Source: Typhlomys cinereus
Taxonomy: Eukaryota; Chordata; Mammalia; Rodentia; Platacanthomyidae
Direction of reading: 5' to 3'
Length of the DNA stretch: 64,000 nt
Assembly: GCA_023101885.1 (NCBI GenBank)
Contig: JALPQD010000088.1
Coordinates: forward strand, 2,453,501-2,517,500
This document shows, one piece after another, positions 43,991 to 55,110 of the stretch. A program made the position numbers and the translations under genes. How positions within the stretch are numbered: position 1 is the first letter of the stretch; the number at the start of each line of letters is the position of its first letter. The notes beneath the pieces are model-generated. The model was given only the letters and a program-made list of their open reading frames with translations, had not been told where the DNA came from and made no database searches.

Positions 43991-44744
43991 TTTTAAGAAG
44001 TAAAGAATGGTAAAGAGTAAAAGACTAGCTAAGACAAAGCCGCAAAATTATCCAACAGATACAGAGAGAAGTGAGCAAAACAAGAAGAAAGAGGGTAGAA
44101 GCTTAGAGACAATTTCCACAGGCTAAGACCCAGCCCTGAGAGGAAAGGGGTGTTTGGTGCAGAGCTAATCATACAGTGGTACAAAACTGGCATTCTGCCA
44201 TCTGGGAAAAAATGTCTGCAAAGTCTTATTCTAGTACTATAAAATCCTCTACACAGTAGATTCATAATTAGAAACAACAGATTAATAACATGTATGGCCA
44301 AGTTCATTAGGGCATAGATTAAAAAATAAAAAGCAAAAGCCTTTGTGCTCTCTAAGAAAAAACTTCCTAGGAAATAAGAATATATCCATAATTTTTAAGT
44401 ATGAGTGGGAGAATGTTGATGCTTCAAAATAAGAAAAAATGAGAATTTCTTTCTACATAAAATTTTCCATTTGAAAGAGGCATTTCTTCTAAAAGTACTT
44501 TTAAGGATAGCAAGAAATCCAAAAGTTATGTTATTTAATGATTCCATTATGTAAAAGTTGTAAACAAGGCAAAATATGGCATAATCCAAGCAACATAGGG
44601 TAGACCTGGAGAAATGAAATCTATCTGAAATATATGTGAAAAACAAAAACAATCATCAATCACTTGCACAAAGCTTCTTGAAAGTGATTGGAAAGACCAA
44701 CCAACATAAACAAATTTTTCGAGGCAACACTGAAAATCAAGGTG
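43991..44744. other. Intergenic stretch with no gene seen
   Basis: AT-rich; ORFs on the minus strand (44029-44307, 44395-44652) are without domains. Confidence 0.5.
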
Positions 44745-45020
44745 CAGGGCTGTGAAGATGGTTCAGTGGGTAAAGGGCAAACTGAGTTCTGATCCCCAGC
44801 ATCCATGTAAAAAGCCAGGCATGGTCATGTACATTTGTAACTCTAACATGTCAGGGGGAGGGACAAGGAGTAGGGAGACAGCAGAGAAGATCCTTGGAAC
44901 TCACTAGCTAGTCAGTATAGTCAACCAGTCCGTGTAAGGTATAATGAAAATTGTCTAACAAGATGAAGGGAAGAATGACTCAGTCAGAAACCTGGTATCA
45001 TTCTCTTGCATGCATGCATG

Positions 45021-45055
<35 letters not shown>

Positions 45056-45240
45056 GCACACACACATGCACACACACATACACACACGCACACATGTGCA
45101 CACATGCACACACACACGCACACACACATACACATTCCTGTATCCACACAAGCACACATATACACATATATATGCACACACAATGAAATACAAAATGGCA
45201 ATAAATCCATGACAATACTTGTATAAATAAAAAAATAAAT
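44745..45240 (+). mobile_element. B3-like SINE with long CA-rich tail
   Basis: GCAGGGCTGTGAAGATGGTTCAGTGGGTAAAGG is the head. GAGTTCTGATCCCCAGCATCCATGTAAAAAGCCAGGCATGG, ACTCACTAGCTAGTCAGTATAGTC and then (CA)n mixed with TATATG and GCACAC (45021-45182) follow. It ends in ATAAATAAAAAAATAAAT. Confidence 0.8.
45021..45182. repeat. Complex (CA)n microsatellite
   Basis: CA dinucleotides interrupted by TATATG and GCACAT units. The 80-120-codon ORFs rich in Cys-Val or Thr-His across it are artefacts. Confidence 0.95.
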
Positions 45241-46980
45241 ATAGCATTCTGTGACATAAATATTTCTTCCATCTGTAACATTAGAGTAACACACTATGAC
45301 AGTAAGGAAAAAAGATGATGAGTTTTCTTGGACATAATTGAGAATTATGACCTCCAATAATTTTCAAATTTAATAATATAATGCAACTATCCTTTGAGCA
45401 AGTAAGCCTACTTCTTGTGAAGTTAGAATTTATAATATATAAATATATATTAAAGTTTCCATGTACTAGATATAAAATTGATTCTGAAAGTAATATTTTA
45501 TTTGCAAAAAAGCTTAGAATAATGTGAATATACATAGATATGAAAAAGATTGTCCACATTTTTATGAACCCCAATATGGGATACAATACCATAATTTGAA
45601 AATGAGCTACATTTTTATCTGATGATTTGACAGTATATTCATAAAATGAGCTAAGGTGAAAAAGCTTTGAACCTACACAGATTTTGCTCCCGTTTCTATA
45701 ATTACACATGTATGGAGTTGGTATACTCTTAGATAATCAAATTAAAGACAGTCATAAACATCACAATGTTAACAATGGGCTACAGGAAATTGAAAAACCA
45801 GAAAGAAAACACTCATTGACTATCATCTAAATATTTCTGCCATGATTCAATTCCTAGAGTAACCATGCATTGCTTATCTAATTTAGGTTTAAATAAATGT
45901 TTCAATACTGATTTATGAGCCTCCTTCGTTTTCTTATGGTTAAGAAAAAGCAGCCAATTTATTTTGTAAAACGGTAACTTCAAATTGGGGTTTGGTCTCT
46001 TCTTTTTCAGTATTATGTAAGTCCTGTGGGAAACATACTGTCAGAGAGCAGGGGGAGTAGTGGTTACCTTAGGAAGAAAAACAAGTGGGCAGCACGAAGG
46101 CTTTCAGGGACAGGCACAGCAAACAAAACTTGAAAGACACTTTTCTAAGCAGAAGTGGAGCAGGCAGTCAACTCTGTTTTAATGCTTTCCTAAGAAACAG
46201 TGTCACGAGGAGTGAAGGACAGCCTTCACCCTTTAGACCATAACACAGGGACCTGAAGCCATCTGCCCATGGTCACAGGAAACTCACCTCCTCTTAGGTG
46301 CTAGTGAGTTTGGGTTTCAGACATCAGACTCCACTTTTGGGAGTAACTGTACACAGTCCATGACAAAGCCCACCTAACTGCAAACAGCCACTCCGAAGAG
46401 CTTAGGAGCTTCTACATGTGCCACAGACAATCAAGACATATTCGACAGTCAACAGTGATGTTTCAGACATCATCCTCCATTGGAAATGGCAAGATATAGA
46501 GGAGGGCATGTCCACAGTGTCCTACCCACTGATTGAGCACATTATGGCACCAGTTATTCAGTGGAGTAGGATTTTATCAACAACCCAGAATTCCGAAAGG
46601 ACTGTGATGATACCCATATCTTCTAGGTAGCAAACACAGACAATAACTTGTCCATTTTGCAATACAGCAAGGTAAATTAAGACAAATCTCTGGAGATTCA
46701 ATCCAGTGTACTTATTAAGGCAAGCGACATTTCTATCAAATACTTCTCCACCAAAATTCTCAATACTGTCAAATTTTGCGAGAAAGGAATGTGGCTATGA
46801 TTTAAATGTAGAATGCACCGTCCCAAGAGGCACTACATATGTGGCTGCTGTGTCTCATGTGCATCACATGGTGTCAGAGAGGGGATAAGACAATTTTTAC
46901 ATTCAGTGCTCTGACCTGTGGGCAGCTGAATGATCAATAGCCTGACATACCACACTGCCTGCCAAAACCCTAAATTCCAC
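45241..46980. other. Intergenic stretch with no gene recognised
   Basis: 45281-45709 holds a 142-codon minus-strand ORF that is Ile/Tyr/Phe-rich, has no domain and reflects AT-rich DNA. 46000-46900 is of more even composition and apparently repeat-poor, with short ORFs at 46418-46630 and 46706-46888. I could not match either to a known protein. Confidence 0.5.
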
Positions 46981-46983
46981 GTG

Positions 46984-47125
46984 TGTGTGCTCAAAACATG
47001 CAGGTCTCTCATGGGGTAGGATCCATATGTCCACAGTGGGGATGGACTCCCGTGGCCTGGGTTTCTGTGTGCTCACAATGTGGATGGCTTCCTGTGGGCA
47101 AGGAATCAGTGCGCTCACATCATGA
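46984..47125. repeat. Imperfect minisatellite, ~41-42-bp units
   Basis: About three and a half units, each with a form of TGTGCTCACA(A)TGTGGATGG followed by CTCCCGTGG/CTTCCTGTGG. Unit starts are near 46985, 47025, 47066 and 47108. Units differ by several bases, so the array is old. Confidence 0.6.
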
Positions 47126-47689
47126 ACTTAGTCTTATGGAAGACACGATAAACTTAACCATGTGGAATTGGGAGCTCAATCATAACTATCTACATCGTTA
47201 GTGTAGTTTCCTCTATTGCTTATATATTATCTCATATTTCCCAATTTAAAAACATTAGGCAGCCAGGGAGACATGCTAGGGAAATGACCAGAGGAAACAG
47301 GAGCAGGATAAGAGTACCTATGATCAAAATGCATTGTCTACATAGATGAGATTGTAAGAGTGAAAATAAAAAAACAAAATTAATTTTAAAAATGAATATA
47401 CAAAGTTCCTTATAGGCCAATCTGTTTGAAATCTTGGTTCCCAGATGGTAACTATTTGGGGAGTTACTGAGAACTTTAAGATGCATAGGTCATAGGGAGT
47501 GAGCTCTGAGGGTTATTTTTGCCTCTAGGTCCAGTCCAATCTCTGCTTCTTTGTGTGTGGGTGGAGAGGAAATGTATGTGCTTATATGAGTGTGTGCATA
47601 TGTATATACAGGTGTGCAAGTTTGTGTGGAAGCCAGTAGTTGTTTTCTTTCTTTCAGGTGTTTTCTTTGATAACCCACCGTTTTATTTT
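47126..47689. other. Intergenic stretch with no gene seen
   Basis: GT-rich patch near 47555-47620 (GTGTGTGGGTGG, TGAGTGTGTGCATATG). Nothing coding. Confidence 0.5.
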
Positions 47690-48764
47690 TTATTTTATTT
47701 TTTTCTAGTTTTATAACCATAATGAGCAGTTGTCCCTGCTCTCCCTCCTTCCCTCCTCTCTCCCCTCTTCCCTTTCCCACCCTCTCCTCCCTTCATCAGT
47801 CTATCCTTTTCCCTCCCACCCACTGGTCCATCTGCTTCTGTGGGCTCAAGGATTCCCTTTGGACTATCTTCCCCTTTGGATTTGTCAACTGTTGATCATC
47901 TAGGTTGGTTGCATTTCTTTGAAATTGTGAATAGAGCTGTCATGAACATGGTTGTATGTGTGTCTCTGATACAGGATGCAGTGTTCTTTGGGAATGTTTG
48001 CAGGAACGGTATAGCTGAGTTGCATAGAATTTCAGTTTTTAACTCTCTTAGGTACCTTCAAATTGATCTCCAAAGGGGTTGTATGAGTCCTATCAGCAAT
48101 ATATAAGGGTACCCTTCTCCCCACATGCACACCAACTGTTGCTGTTAGTTTGTGTTTTGGATCATTCTGACTAGAATAAGATAACTCAGGGAGGTTTTAA
48201 TTTGCATTTCCCCAATGACTAGGAAAATAGAACATTTTTTAAGATGCTCATTAGACATTTGAATTTCATCTTGTAAGAAGTTTCTTTTCAGTTTTAATGA
48301 GGTTGTTTACTTCCTTTGCATTTCATTTTTGAAGTTCTTTGTGTGCTCTGGATATTAGTCTTCTGTCAGATGTGTAATTAGTAAAGATGCTCTCCCATTC
48401 CTTAGGTTGCTGTTTTGTTCAACTAATAGTCTCTTTTGCTGACCAAAAGCTTTTTAATTTCATATAGTCCCATTTGTTTGGTGTTGGACTTATTCTCTGT
48501 GTCTTGGGGAAATGCTGGAAATGCTTGAGGAAATGCTGGCCAAACACAATTGATTTGAGAATATTCCTTGCTTTTTCTTCCAGGAATTTTATAGTCTCTG
48601 GTCTAACATAGAAGTCTTTGATCCATAGCAGTTGGTTTTCATGTAGGAAGACAAATAAGAGCTCCATTTCATTCTTCTGTAAATAGATATCCAATTTTGC
48701 CAGCACCATTTGTTGAAGATGCTGTCTTTCCAGAGGATTTTTTTGCTCCTATATCTCTTTTACT
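47690..48764 (-). mobile_element. LINE-1 fragment, antisense, with internal deletion
   Basis: On the minus strand, ORF2 sequence equivalent to about 30550-31450 of the full-length copy (GCATCTTCAACAAATGGTGCTGGCAAAA...; GTTCATGACAGCTCTATTCACAATTTC...CAACAGTTGAC) runs from 48764 to about 47865. It then jumps into the last 150 bases of the 3' UTR (GAGCCCACAGAAGCAGATGG, polypurine tract, ATAAAACTAG) at 47690-47855. The end of ORF2 and most of the 3' UTR are missing, and the same kind of jump occurs at 52178. Many stops; non-coding. Confidence 0.8.
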
Positions 48765-50690
48765 GCTCATTTTTTCCTAGTTTTATAAGCATATTTAGTA
48801 CTTATCCCTGCTTCCCTCCATCCCCCCTCCATCCTATCCTCCTCCCTTTCCTTCATCAATCCATCCCACTCCCTCCCATCCTTTTCTTTGTCTGCTTTTA
48901 TGGACCCAAGTGTTCCCTCTGGCTTTTCTACTCTTGTGGGGGTTTAGGCTTTTGTGGCATACCAAGTTGCCCCTCCTTGAGTCACCTGAGAGGGGCATTT
49001 CCCTTCACTCATTCAGCTCTAGCCCCAAAGTTTCCACTCTGTGTTCTTATCTCTCTTAGTTCCACGATAATCTACGGGGACGTGTTGGCATGTCAGACAT
49101 TATACAAGTCTGCTAAGGACAAGTCTCAGGGCAGTAAGTTCGTGGATGCAGCAGTCCTACTTTCAATGGAATGTCTTGTCTGATAGTGAACTTTCCCACT
49201 TTCAGACTCTTACAAGCTTACCAACTCCTCTTCCACAAGGTTTCCTAAGCCTTAGGATGGGGAGAGATTAGCTTGGCCTGATTCTGGGTGAGCATTACTG
49301 GATCACTGTTACTCTGCATTATGACCAGTCCACTGCTCTTCTACTGGACTAGGCTCCATCCTATCAGAGTGCTGAGATTCTCTGCCTGTGTTGTAGAAGA
49401 AGACTTCCAGACTGAGTGCTAAGTGCTTTTAAAATCTATGGGTATAACAGCAACTATTTATAAAGCAGTTTGGTGTATTATCTTCTTGCCTATAGGTTCA
49501 TTGACTGTTTTTCCCTATTGATCTATTTCCTTCCCTTTTCTAGGTTCTTGTTCTAGTTAACAGGAGTGTGTTCCATTCTGACAAATGGGTCTTGAATTCA
49601 ATCAGAAAGCTGTTGTTTGTCTCCTTCATACTCATTCCACTATTGCACTGGCAGTCACCTGTTGCTATGATGATTTTTATTGCAATTTGCAGATCGCATG
49701 AGTTGATGAGGCCTGTGATTTTTTTCTCCCCTAGTAACTTCTACAGTATTCCTTGGTACTGTGTAGCTATTCAGCAAGGAGAAAGTTCTCAGACCAGTTC
49801 CAGTTGATGCCATATGACCCAGCTATACCACTCCTAGATATATTCCCAAAAGTTTCTACATTTTATTACAGAGAAACTTGTTCATCTATGTTCATTACAA
49901 CTCTATCACAACAGAGAGAAAATGAAATCAGCTACATGCTCATCAGCAGAGTAATGGGCAACAAAAATGAGGTACATGTACATAATAGAATATCATTCAG
50001 CCATCGGAAAGGATGAGATTGTGAAATTTGCTGGTAAATGGAGTAACGTATCTCAGACACAGAAAAAAAAGAGCAACATTTTCTCTCTTATATGTGGATG
50101 CTAGTACTGACATCCTTATCAATGTATTGGTCTTGGAATAACTGTAAGTGCCAGGAAATTTGAAAGGGACCAATGAGTGGGAAAGTGGGAAGAAATGGGT
50201 AGGGTGAAACTTTTTAAAAGTTGGATTTAGGATACCATAGCAAGTAGGGTGAGGGAAGGGATAATTGGGAAAAATACCTGGGGGGGGTAGTGGGAGATGA
50301 GATATAGGAAAGACAGAGGGATTTACAGAAAAACCCTAAGAGTGTGGGAGGTAACCCCATAGGAACCTCATATGCTAGTAATACATCGCAAAAAAAGTCT
50401 TTTAAAGAAAGAACAAGAACAGGCAGTCCCTATGCATAGGAACACAGAGTGAGGAAATTAAGGCAAAACAAAAAAAGTCCTGAGCTGACCATCTAGAACC
50501 CAGTGACAATTAAAACTATATTAAAAGTAACAGAAATGTGACAGTGCCTGATTAAATATTGGCCCCCAAACAATCTAGGCTTTTGCAATTGCTCTTGGCT
50601 CACTCCAAAAAAAAAAAAAAACTGTCAATAAGACCTTATTACTGAAGATACGACATGTATGGATTACAGAACATGGGCAAAATATATCTC
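48765..50690 (-). mobile_element. LINE-1, minus strand, with 5' inversion (twin priming)
   Basis: 48765-49808 is the antisense of the older L1 3' UTR, from poly(A)-side sequence to ATCAACTGGAACTGGTCTG. At 49808/49809 orientation flips: 49809-50690 is sense L1, from the ORF2 C-terminus (CATATGACCCAGCTATACC...GTGGATGCTAGTA) through the 3' UTR to GAACATGGGCAAAATATATC. In the uninverted copy at 37815 the sequences GGGCAAAATACATC and AACTGGAACTGG are adjacent, so the two breakpoints meet in L1 coordinates. That is the signature of twin-primed reverse transcription on the minus strand. Confidence 0.75.
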
Positions 50691-52670
50691 TTTTTTGGAG
50701 CATACACCATGCTTTTTTTTGCATACTTTAAGGTCTGATATGGTGATACTTCCCATGGGGTTTTACTATTCTGGATTGTTTTTGCTATCCTGGGTCTTTT
50801 ATGTTTCCATATGAAATTGGAGATTTTCTCCAATTTCTGTGAAGAATTGGGTTGGAATTTTGATTGGTATTGCATTAAATCTGTTTCATGCTTTAAGTAG
50901 AATGGTCGTTTTTACAATGTCAATTCTGTCAATGCAGGAGCATAGATAATCTTTCCATCTTCTGGTGTATTATGTAATCTGCTTTTTAGGGTTTCAAAGT
51001 TTTTATCATATAGATATTTCACATCCTTGGTTAGGTTTATTCGAAGGTATTTCAGTTTTTCAGGAGCAATGGTAAAGGACATCATTTTTTTCATGGCTTT
51101 CTCACTTAGTTTATGTTGGTGTATAGGAAAGTCACTGATTTTTGACATTACTTTTGTATGCTGCCACTCTACTGAACTTCTGGGCATTTCCTGACAGAAT
51201 CTTTAGGGTCCTTGAGGTATATGATCATGTCATCTGCAAATATGGCTAATTTAATTTCTTCTTTTCCAATTTGTATTCCTTTTGTTTCCCTCTCTTGTCT
51301 TATGGCCTTAGCTAACACTTCAAGTACAAGGTTGAATAGAAGTGCTGAGTAAGCAACCTTGTCTAGTTCTGCATCTAACTGGTAATGCTTCCAGTTTTTC
51401 ACCACTTAGGATTAGTTTTTCCATATGATTGTTGTATATGACTTTTATTATATTGATACATGTTCCTTCCAACCCTATTTTTTTCTAAGGTCTTTATCAT
51501 AAAGAAGTGATGGGTTTTTCCGAAATCTTTTCATCAATTGAGAGAATCATGTGATCTCTACCTTCGCATTTATTTATATGGTGAAATATATTTATAGATT
51601 TATGTATATTGAACCAGTGTTGTGTTTCTGGAATAAATCCAACCTCATCAGAATGGATGATCTTTTTGATATGTTTCTGAATCCTGTTTGCTAGAATTGA
51701 GGATCTTTGTCTCTGTGTTTATTAATGAGATTGGCTTATAGTTTTCTTTTTCTTATCATTGTTGGGTCTTTATTTTGTTTTGGGTTCAATATAATGCTGG
51801 CTTTATAGAAGGATTTTGGAAGTGTCCCTCTCTTTTCTATTTTGTGTAATAATCTAAGGAGTATTAGGATTAATTGTTTTTTGAATATATGGTAGAATTC
51901 TGCACTGAATCCATCTGGTCCTGGGATTTTCTTGATAGGGACATTCATAATTACTGCTTCAATGTTGTCCCTTGTCATAGGACTATTTAAAGAATTCGGT
52001 TCTTCAGTATCTTCAACAAATGGTGCTGGCAAAACTGGATCTCCACATGTAGAAGATTAAAACTGGACCCGTACTTGTCACCATGTACAAGAATTAATTC
52101 CAAATGGATCAAGGACCTTGATATAAGGCCAGAGACTATAAAAACCATAGGTGAAAGGATAGTGAACTCCCAGAATCAAGCCAACCAAATCTCTCCCCAG
52201 TCAAAGACTTGGGAAACCTTTCAGAAGAAGGGTCAGTAAGATTCTAAGAGCCTACAGATAGGAAGGTTCACTGTTGGACAAGACATTCCACTCAAGGCAG
52301 GGCTGCTGCCACCAGAACTCACTGCAATGAAACTTGTCTTTACCAGACCAACATGCTCCATAGACTAGCAAGGATCTCAGGAGAAATAATTACATACAGG
52401 GACTAGAGCTAGACAGAAGAAGGGGGTACCCCTATCAGTGGGCCTGCCCAAGGAAGGGCCACTTGGTCAACCACAGTGGCCTGAACTCCAACTAGAGCAG
52501 ATGATCCAGAGGGAACATTGAGACCCATAGAAGCAGACAGATATGAAGGTGTAAGGGAATAGGATAGACTGATGAAGGAAGGGGAGAAAAGGAGGGAAGA
52601 AGGAGAGGGTCAGCAATAATTACTCTACATGCTTGTAAAATTAGGAGAAAATTAAAAAATAAGCTCACAA
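50691..52670 (+). mobile_element. LINE-1, plus strand, with 5' inversion and internal deletion
   Basis: 50691-52015 is antisense ORF2 covering the reverse transcriptase. On the minus strand read [24 protein letters not shown] (51222-51248), [43 protein letters not shown]. At 52015/52016 it flips to sense ORF2 (TCTTCAACAAATGGTGCTGG...), equal to 30590 of the full-length copy. The inverted part ends at the equivalent of about 30460, so the breakpoints lie within ~130 bp in L1 coordinates, as twin priming predicts. At 52178 the sense part jumps from ORF2 into the 3' UTR (equivalent about 31913), losing ~1.1 kb. It ends in an A-rich tail near 52670. The FADD motif is intact here, but stops and frameshifts abound. 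Confidence 0.72.
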
Positions 52671-52759
52671 AACTCAAGTGGGAAAGGGACTCAGGATAAA
52701 CCAACCTTAGAGCTGAACAGCTATTGGCAGTTAATTGTTTCTGGGAGGGATGTGGCAAT
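52671..52759. other. Spacer, probably L1-derived
   Basis: AAGTGGGAAAGGGACTCAGGATAAACCAACC and TGGCAGTTAATTGTTTCTGGGAGGG have the style of rodent L1 3' UTRs, but I cannot place them. Confidence 0.35.
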
Positions 52760-53065
52760 TAGGTTCAAGTGTCAATCTAACAATTAAAGGCTAAGACTTT
52801 AAGCATGTCTGTAAAACATTGGTGGTTAAGACAAGCACTTAAGCACGCCTATGGAAGATCATATAATAGATATGGGAAGACCCAACTTATGGCATGTAGA
52901 TTTATTCCCTGGGCAGACGGATAAGCTGGAGTTCGTTCAGTAGTTCAACATACTTTAGCATGTTTATATGCAGGCATACTGGTAAGAGAAAATTACGTCC
53001 CTCTCTCAGCAATCCCTGTGAATATGGTATGTCCAGCTTGCCATCCAGTTTTAACTCCTCACCTC
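52760..53065 (+). mobile_element. Unclassified rodent interspersed repeat, diverged sense copy
   Basis: GTGTCAATCTAACAATTAAAGGC, AAGACCCAACTTATGGCATGTAGATTTATTCCCTGG, GGATAAGCTGGAG and ACGTCCCTCTCTCAGCAATC parallel 6030-6265 in order. More diverged than the other two copies. Confidence 0.5.
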
Positions 53066-54069
53066 ATGTGCGTGCAATCATAGTAGATAAACTCAGAAGG
53101 CTACATAAAATTAGTTACAAAGGATTTAAATTTCCTGGTTCTGAGTAAACAATTCGATAATAAGATGATAACAATAAAGCAGATAGACCACTATCCCAAA
53201 CACAGTGCAAAGTGTCACTTACTTAAAATGCCAAAATGATTTGGTAAACTAAGAAAGACTCCATTCTGGCATTCCAAGAGACACCTATTGACTTCCACAA
53301 CATCTTACTTCTTGTTACTCTTATTACTTATTACTCTTTCGGAGTTCTAGAGGTCACATACTAGCTTTAACATTTATGCTATTACTGTCTGCATTAGCCC
53401 ATTTCCAACAAGGTTTCCTCTAACAGTAGATTCTAGATTCTGTCAAAATTGCAAAATAACAAACATTGCCCTTAGGGAACCTCAAAGACTTCTCCATAAT
53501 CAAGGGTTTTACAACCCCTCCCCCATGCCCTGGAATTTTCAGACCATTAATGAAGTCCTTTAGTCATCCACTAACTTCTGATATAACAAACTTGCCTTTG
53601 TTCAAAAACCTGATCCAGGATTTAGTAACTGTGTAGGTCTTAAGTAACTCAGTTGTTAGAATTTGTTTTTGCTCTCTGTAATGATAGCAGTACAATACAC
53701 AGATGGTGAAATCTAAACTAGATTTCTTTTTGTGATGCTTACCAGTTCAACACAATGTTCACAGAATCGCAACTCTACTGTCTCACTTCTTAAAAGTACT
53801 CTGTGAGAACTGAACATGTCTGTTTTAAAAAATAATGAAGAAATTCACAGCAGATAGCATACTCTAGATACCAACCTCCTCAAGCAGTCTTGGCATAAAG
53901 AACAAACCATGTAGCTATACATGGAAGAAAGATTTATTCTTATCTCCTTGACATCTAGAAGTCTGAGATATTGAAAGTCTAAGCCTGGAAGAAAACAGTG
54001 TCTAGGGACACTAGTCAATGAAATATCCTAGCAATACTGGCTGAAGAGACCAGGAAAAACTGTTTTTAA
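53066..54069. other. Intergenic stretch with no gene seen
   Basis: No gene. 53900-54010 (GAAGAAAGATTTATTCTTATCTCC...AGAAGTCTGAGATATTG) may be a MaLR-like fragment. Confidence 0.45.
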
Positions 54070-54083
54070 GATTTCCTCCAGGG
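54070..54083. repeat. Target-site duplication, left copy
   Basis: GATTTCCTCCAGGG, exact copy at 54208-54221. Confidence 0.9.
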
Positions 54084-54207
54084 GGGTGGGAGGGATTGGG
54101 ATGGATTGATGAAGGGAAGAGAGGGAAATGGAAGGGAGGGGGTAGAGGAAGCAGGAATAAGTACTTAATATGCTTGTAAAACTAGAAAAATAAAGTTTTT
54201 AAAAACT
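54084..54207 (+). mobile_element. Tiny 5'-truncated LINE-1 (124 bp)
   Basis: Only the last part of the 3' UTR is present: GATTGATGAAGGGAAGAGAGGG, polypurine tract, AATAAGTACTTAATATGCTTGTAAAACTAG and an A/T-rich end with AATAAAG. It matches 38740-38840. The exact 14-bp duplication on each side marks a complete insertion. Confidence 0.88.
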
Positions 54208-54221
54208 GATTTCCTCCAGGG
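54208..54221. repeat. Target-site duplication, right copy
   Basis: GATTTCCTCCAGGG, matching 54070-54083. The SINE head begins immediately after. Confidence 0.9.
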
Positions 54222-54466
54222 ATAGGGAGATGGCTCAGGGGCCTTGCCTTGCAAGCAAAGGACCTCAGCTCAGATCCCAGATCCCATGTAAAAACACTGG
54301 ACAAAATGACAGCAAGCCTGCACTTCTGGTCCTGGAAGGTAGAGTCTGGGAAACCCCAGAGCAAAGCAATAAGGAGGTAGAACAATCCGGGATGAATCCT
54401 GATATCACCCTTGGGCCTTCACAGGCACATACACTCAAGTGATCTCTCTCTCTCTCTCTCTCTCTG

Positions 54467-54516
<50 letters not shown>

Positions 54517-54548
54517 TACACACACACATGCAAAAAATAAAAATATTT
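54222..54548 (+). mobile_element. tRNA-derived SINE, older form of the CpG-bodied family
   Basis: ATAGGGAGATGGCTCAGGGGCC is the head. CTCAGCTCAGATCCCAGATCCCATG, GCCTGCACTTCTGGTCCTGGAAGGTAGAG, CTGGGAAACCCCAGAGCA and GGAGGTAGAACAATCCGGGATG follow, and the last of these also occurs at 4043-4065 and 24187. The tail is (TC)n with TG interruptions, (AC)n and AAAAAATAAAAATATTTT. Confidence 0.8.
54443..54525. repeat. (TC)n/(AC)n compound microsatellite in SINE tail
   Basis: TC repeats with GTCTCT interruptions, then ACACACAC. Confidence 0.95.
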
Positions 54549-54684
54549 TCTCTGTTACTGTTGATTCCAAGATTTTGAAATGATGCCTATTTTCAAAGCG
54601 GGGATGCAAACCCACCTAAACTTACCTCACCATGTGATAGCTACGTCAAAACACCGTATCTTCTGGCATATGCATATTTCTGAC

Positions 54685-55110
54685 ATATGTCTTGTTGCAG
54701 TTCACCTGCGTGGTTGCTGATAAATGATCCTCAGACAGCTTAAGGGAACAAGGGGGCTTATTTCTTATGATAGTCTGGTTGCTGTCTGTCCAGCTTGACA
54801 GGAGAGCATGCACCAACACCAGGGCCAAGGGAACTGGCCACACCATCTCTACATAATGGCTGAGAGAGGAATGATCCTTACTTGCCAGACCAGCATGTCT
54901 GGCAGGTATACAGAAGGATCCCAACTTTCTCAATCACTCTCTGTATTTTATTCCGGGGCCTAGTCCCATCCACCATAAGTTGGACCCTCCCCATCAGCTA
55001 GACAATCTCTTGCAGGTTTGCTCTGGGCCCATCTCAACAACTAATTCTCTACAAATGTGCCCAGAGCTCAAACCCTCAACTGTCAAGTTGACACCTGTGC
55101 TAACCATGAC
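54685..55110 (-). mobile_element. Unclassified rodent interspersed repeat (~425 bp), antisense copy
   Basis: Reverse complement of the repeat at 6008-6432 with the same block order: TGCAGTTCACCTGCGTGGTTGCTGATAAATG..., CCACACCATCTCTACATAATGGC, CCAGACCAGCATGTCTGGC, AGACAATCTCTTGCAGGTTTGCTCTGGGC and CAACTGTCAAGTTGACACC. Together the two copies form a widely spaced inverted pair. Confidence 0.7.

Noticed and set aside
45281..45709. 142-codon minus-strand ORF, hydrophobic
   Set aside because: Ile/Tyr/Phe/Ser-rich translation of AT-rich DNA; no domain, no start context, no neighbouring exon signals.
46984..47125. CRISPR-like array
   Set aside because: Units are contiguous and degenerate without spacers, and the surroundings are a mammalian nuclear genome.
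48710..49183. 157-codon plus-strand ORF
   Set aside because: Antisense of an L1 3' UTR polypurine tract; Phe/Pro/Ser-rich low complexity.
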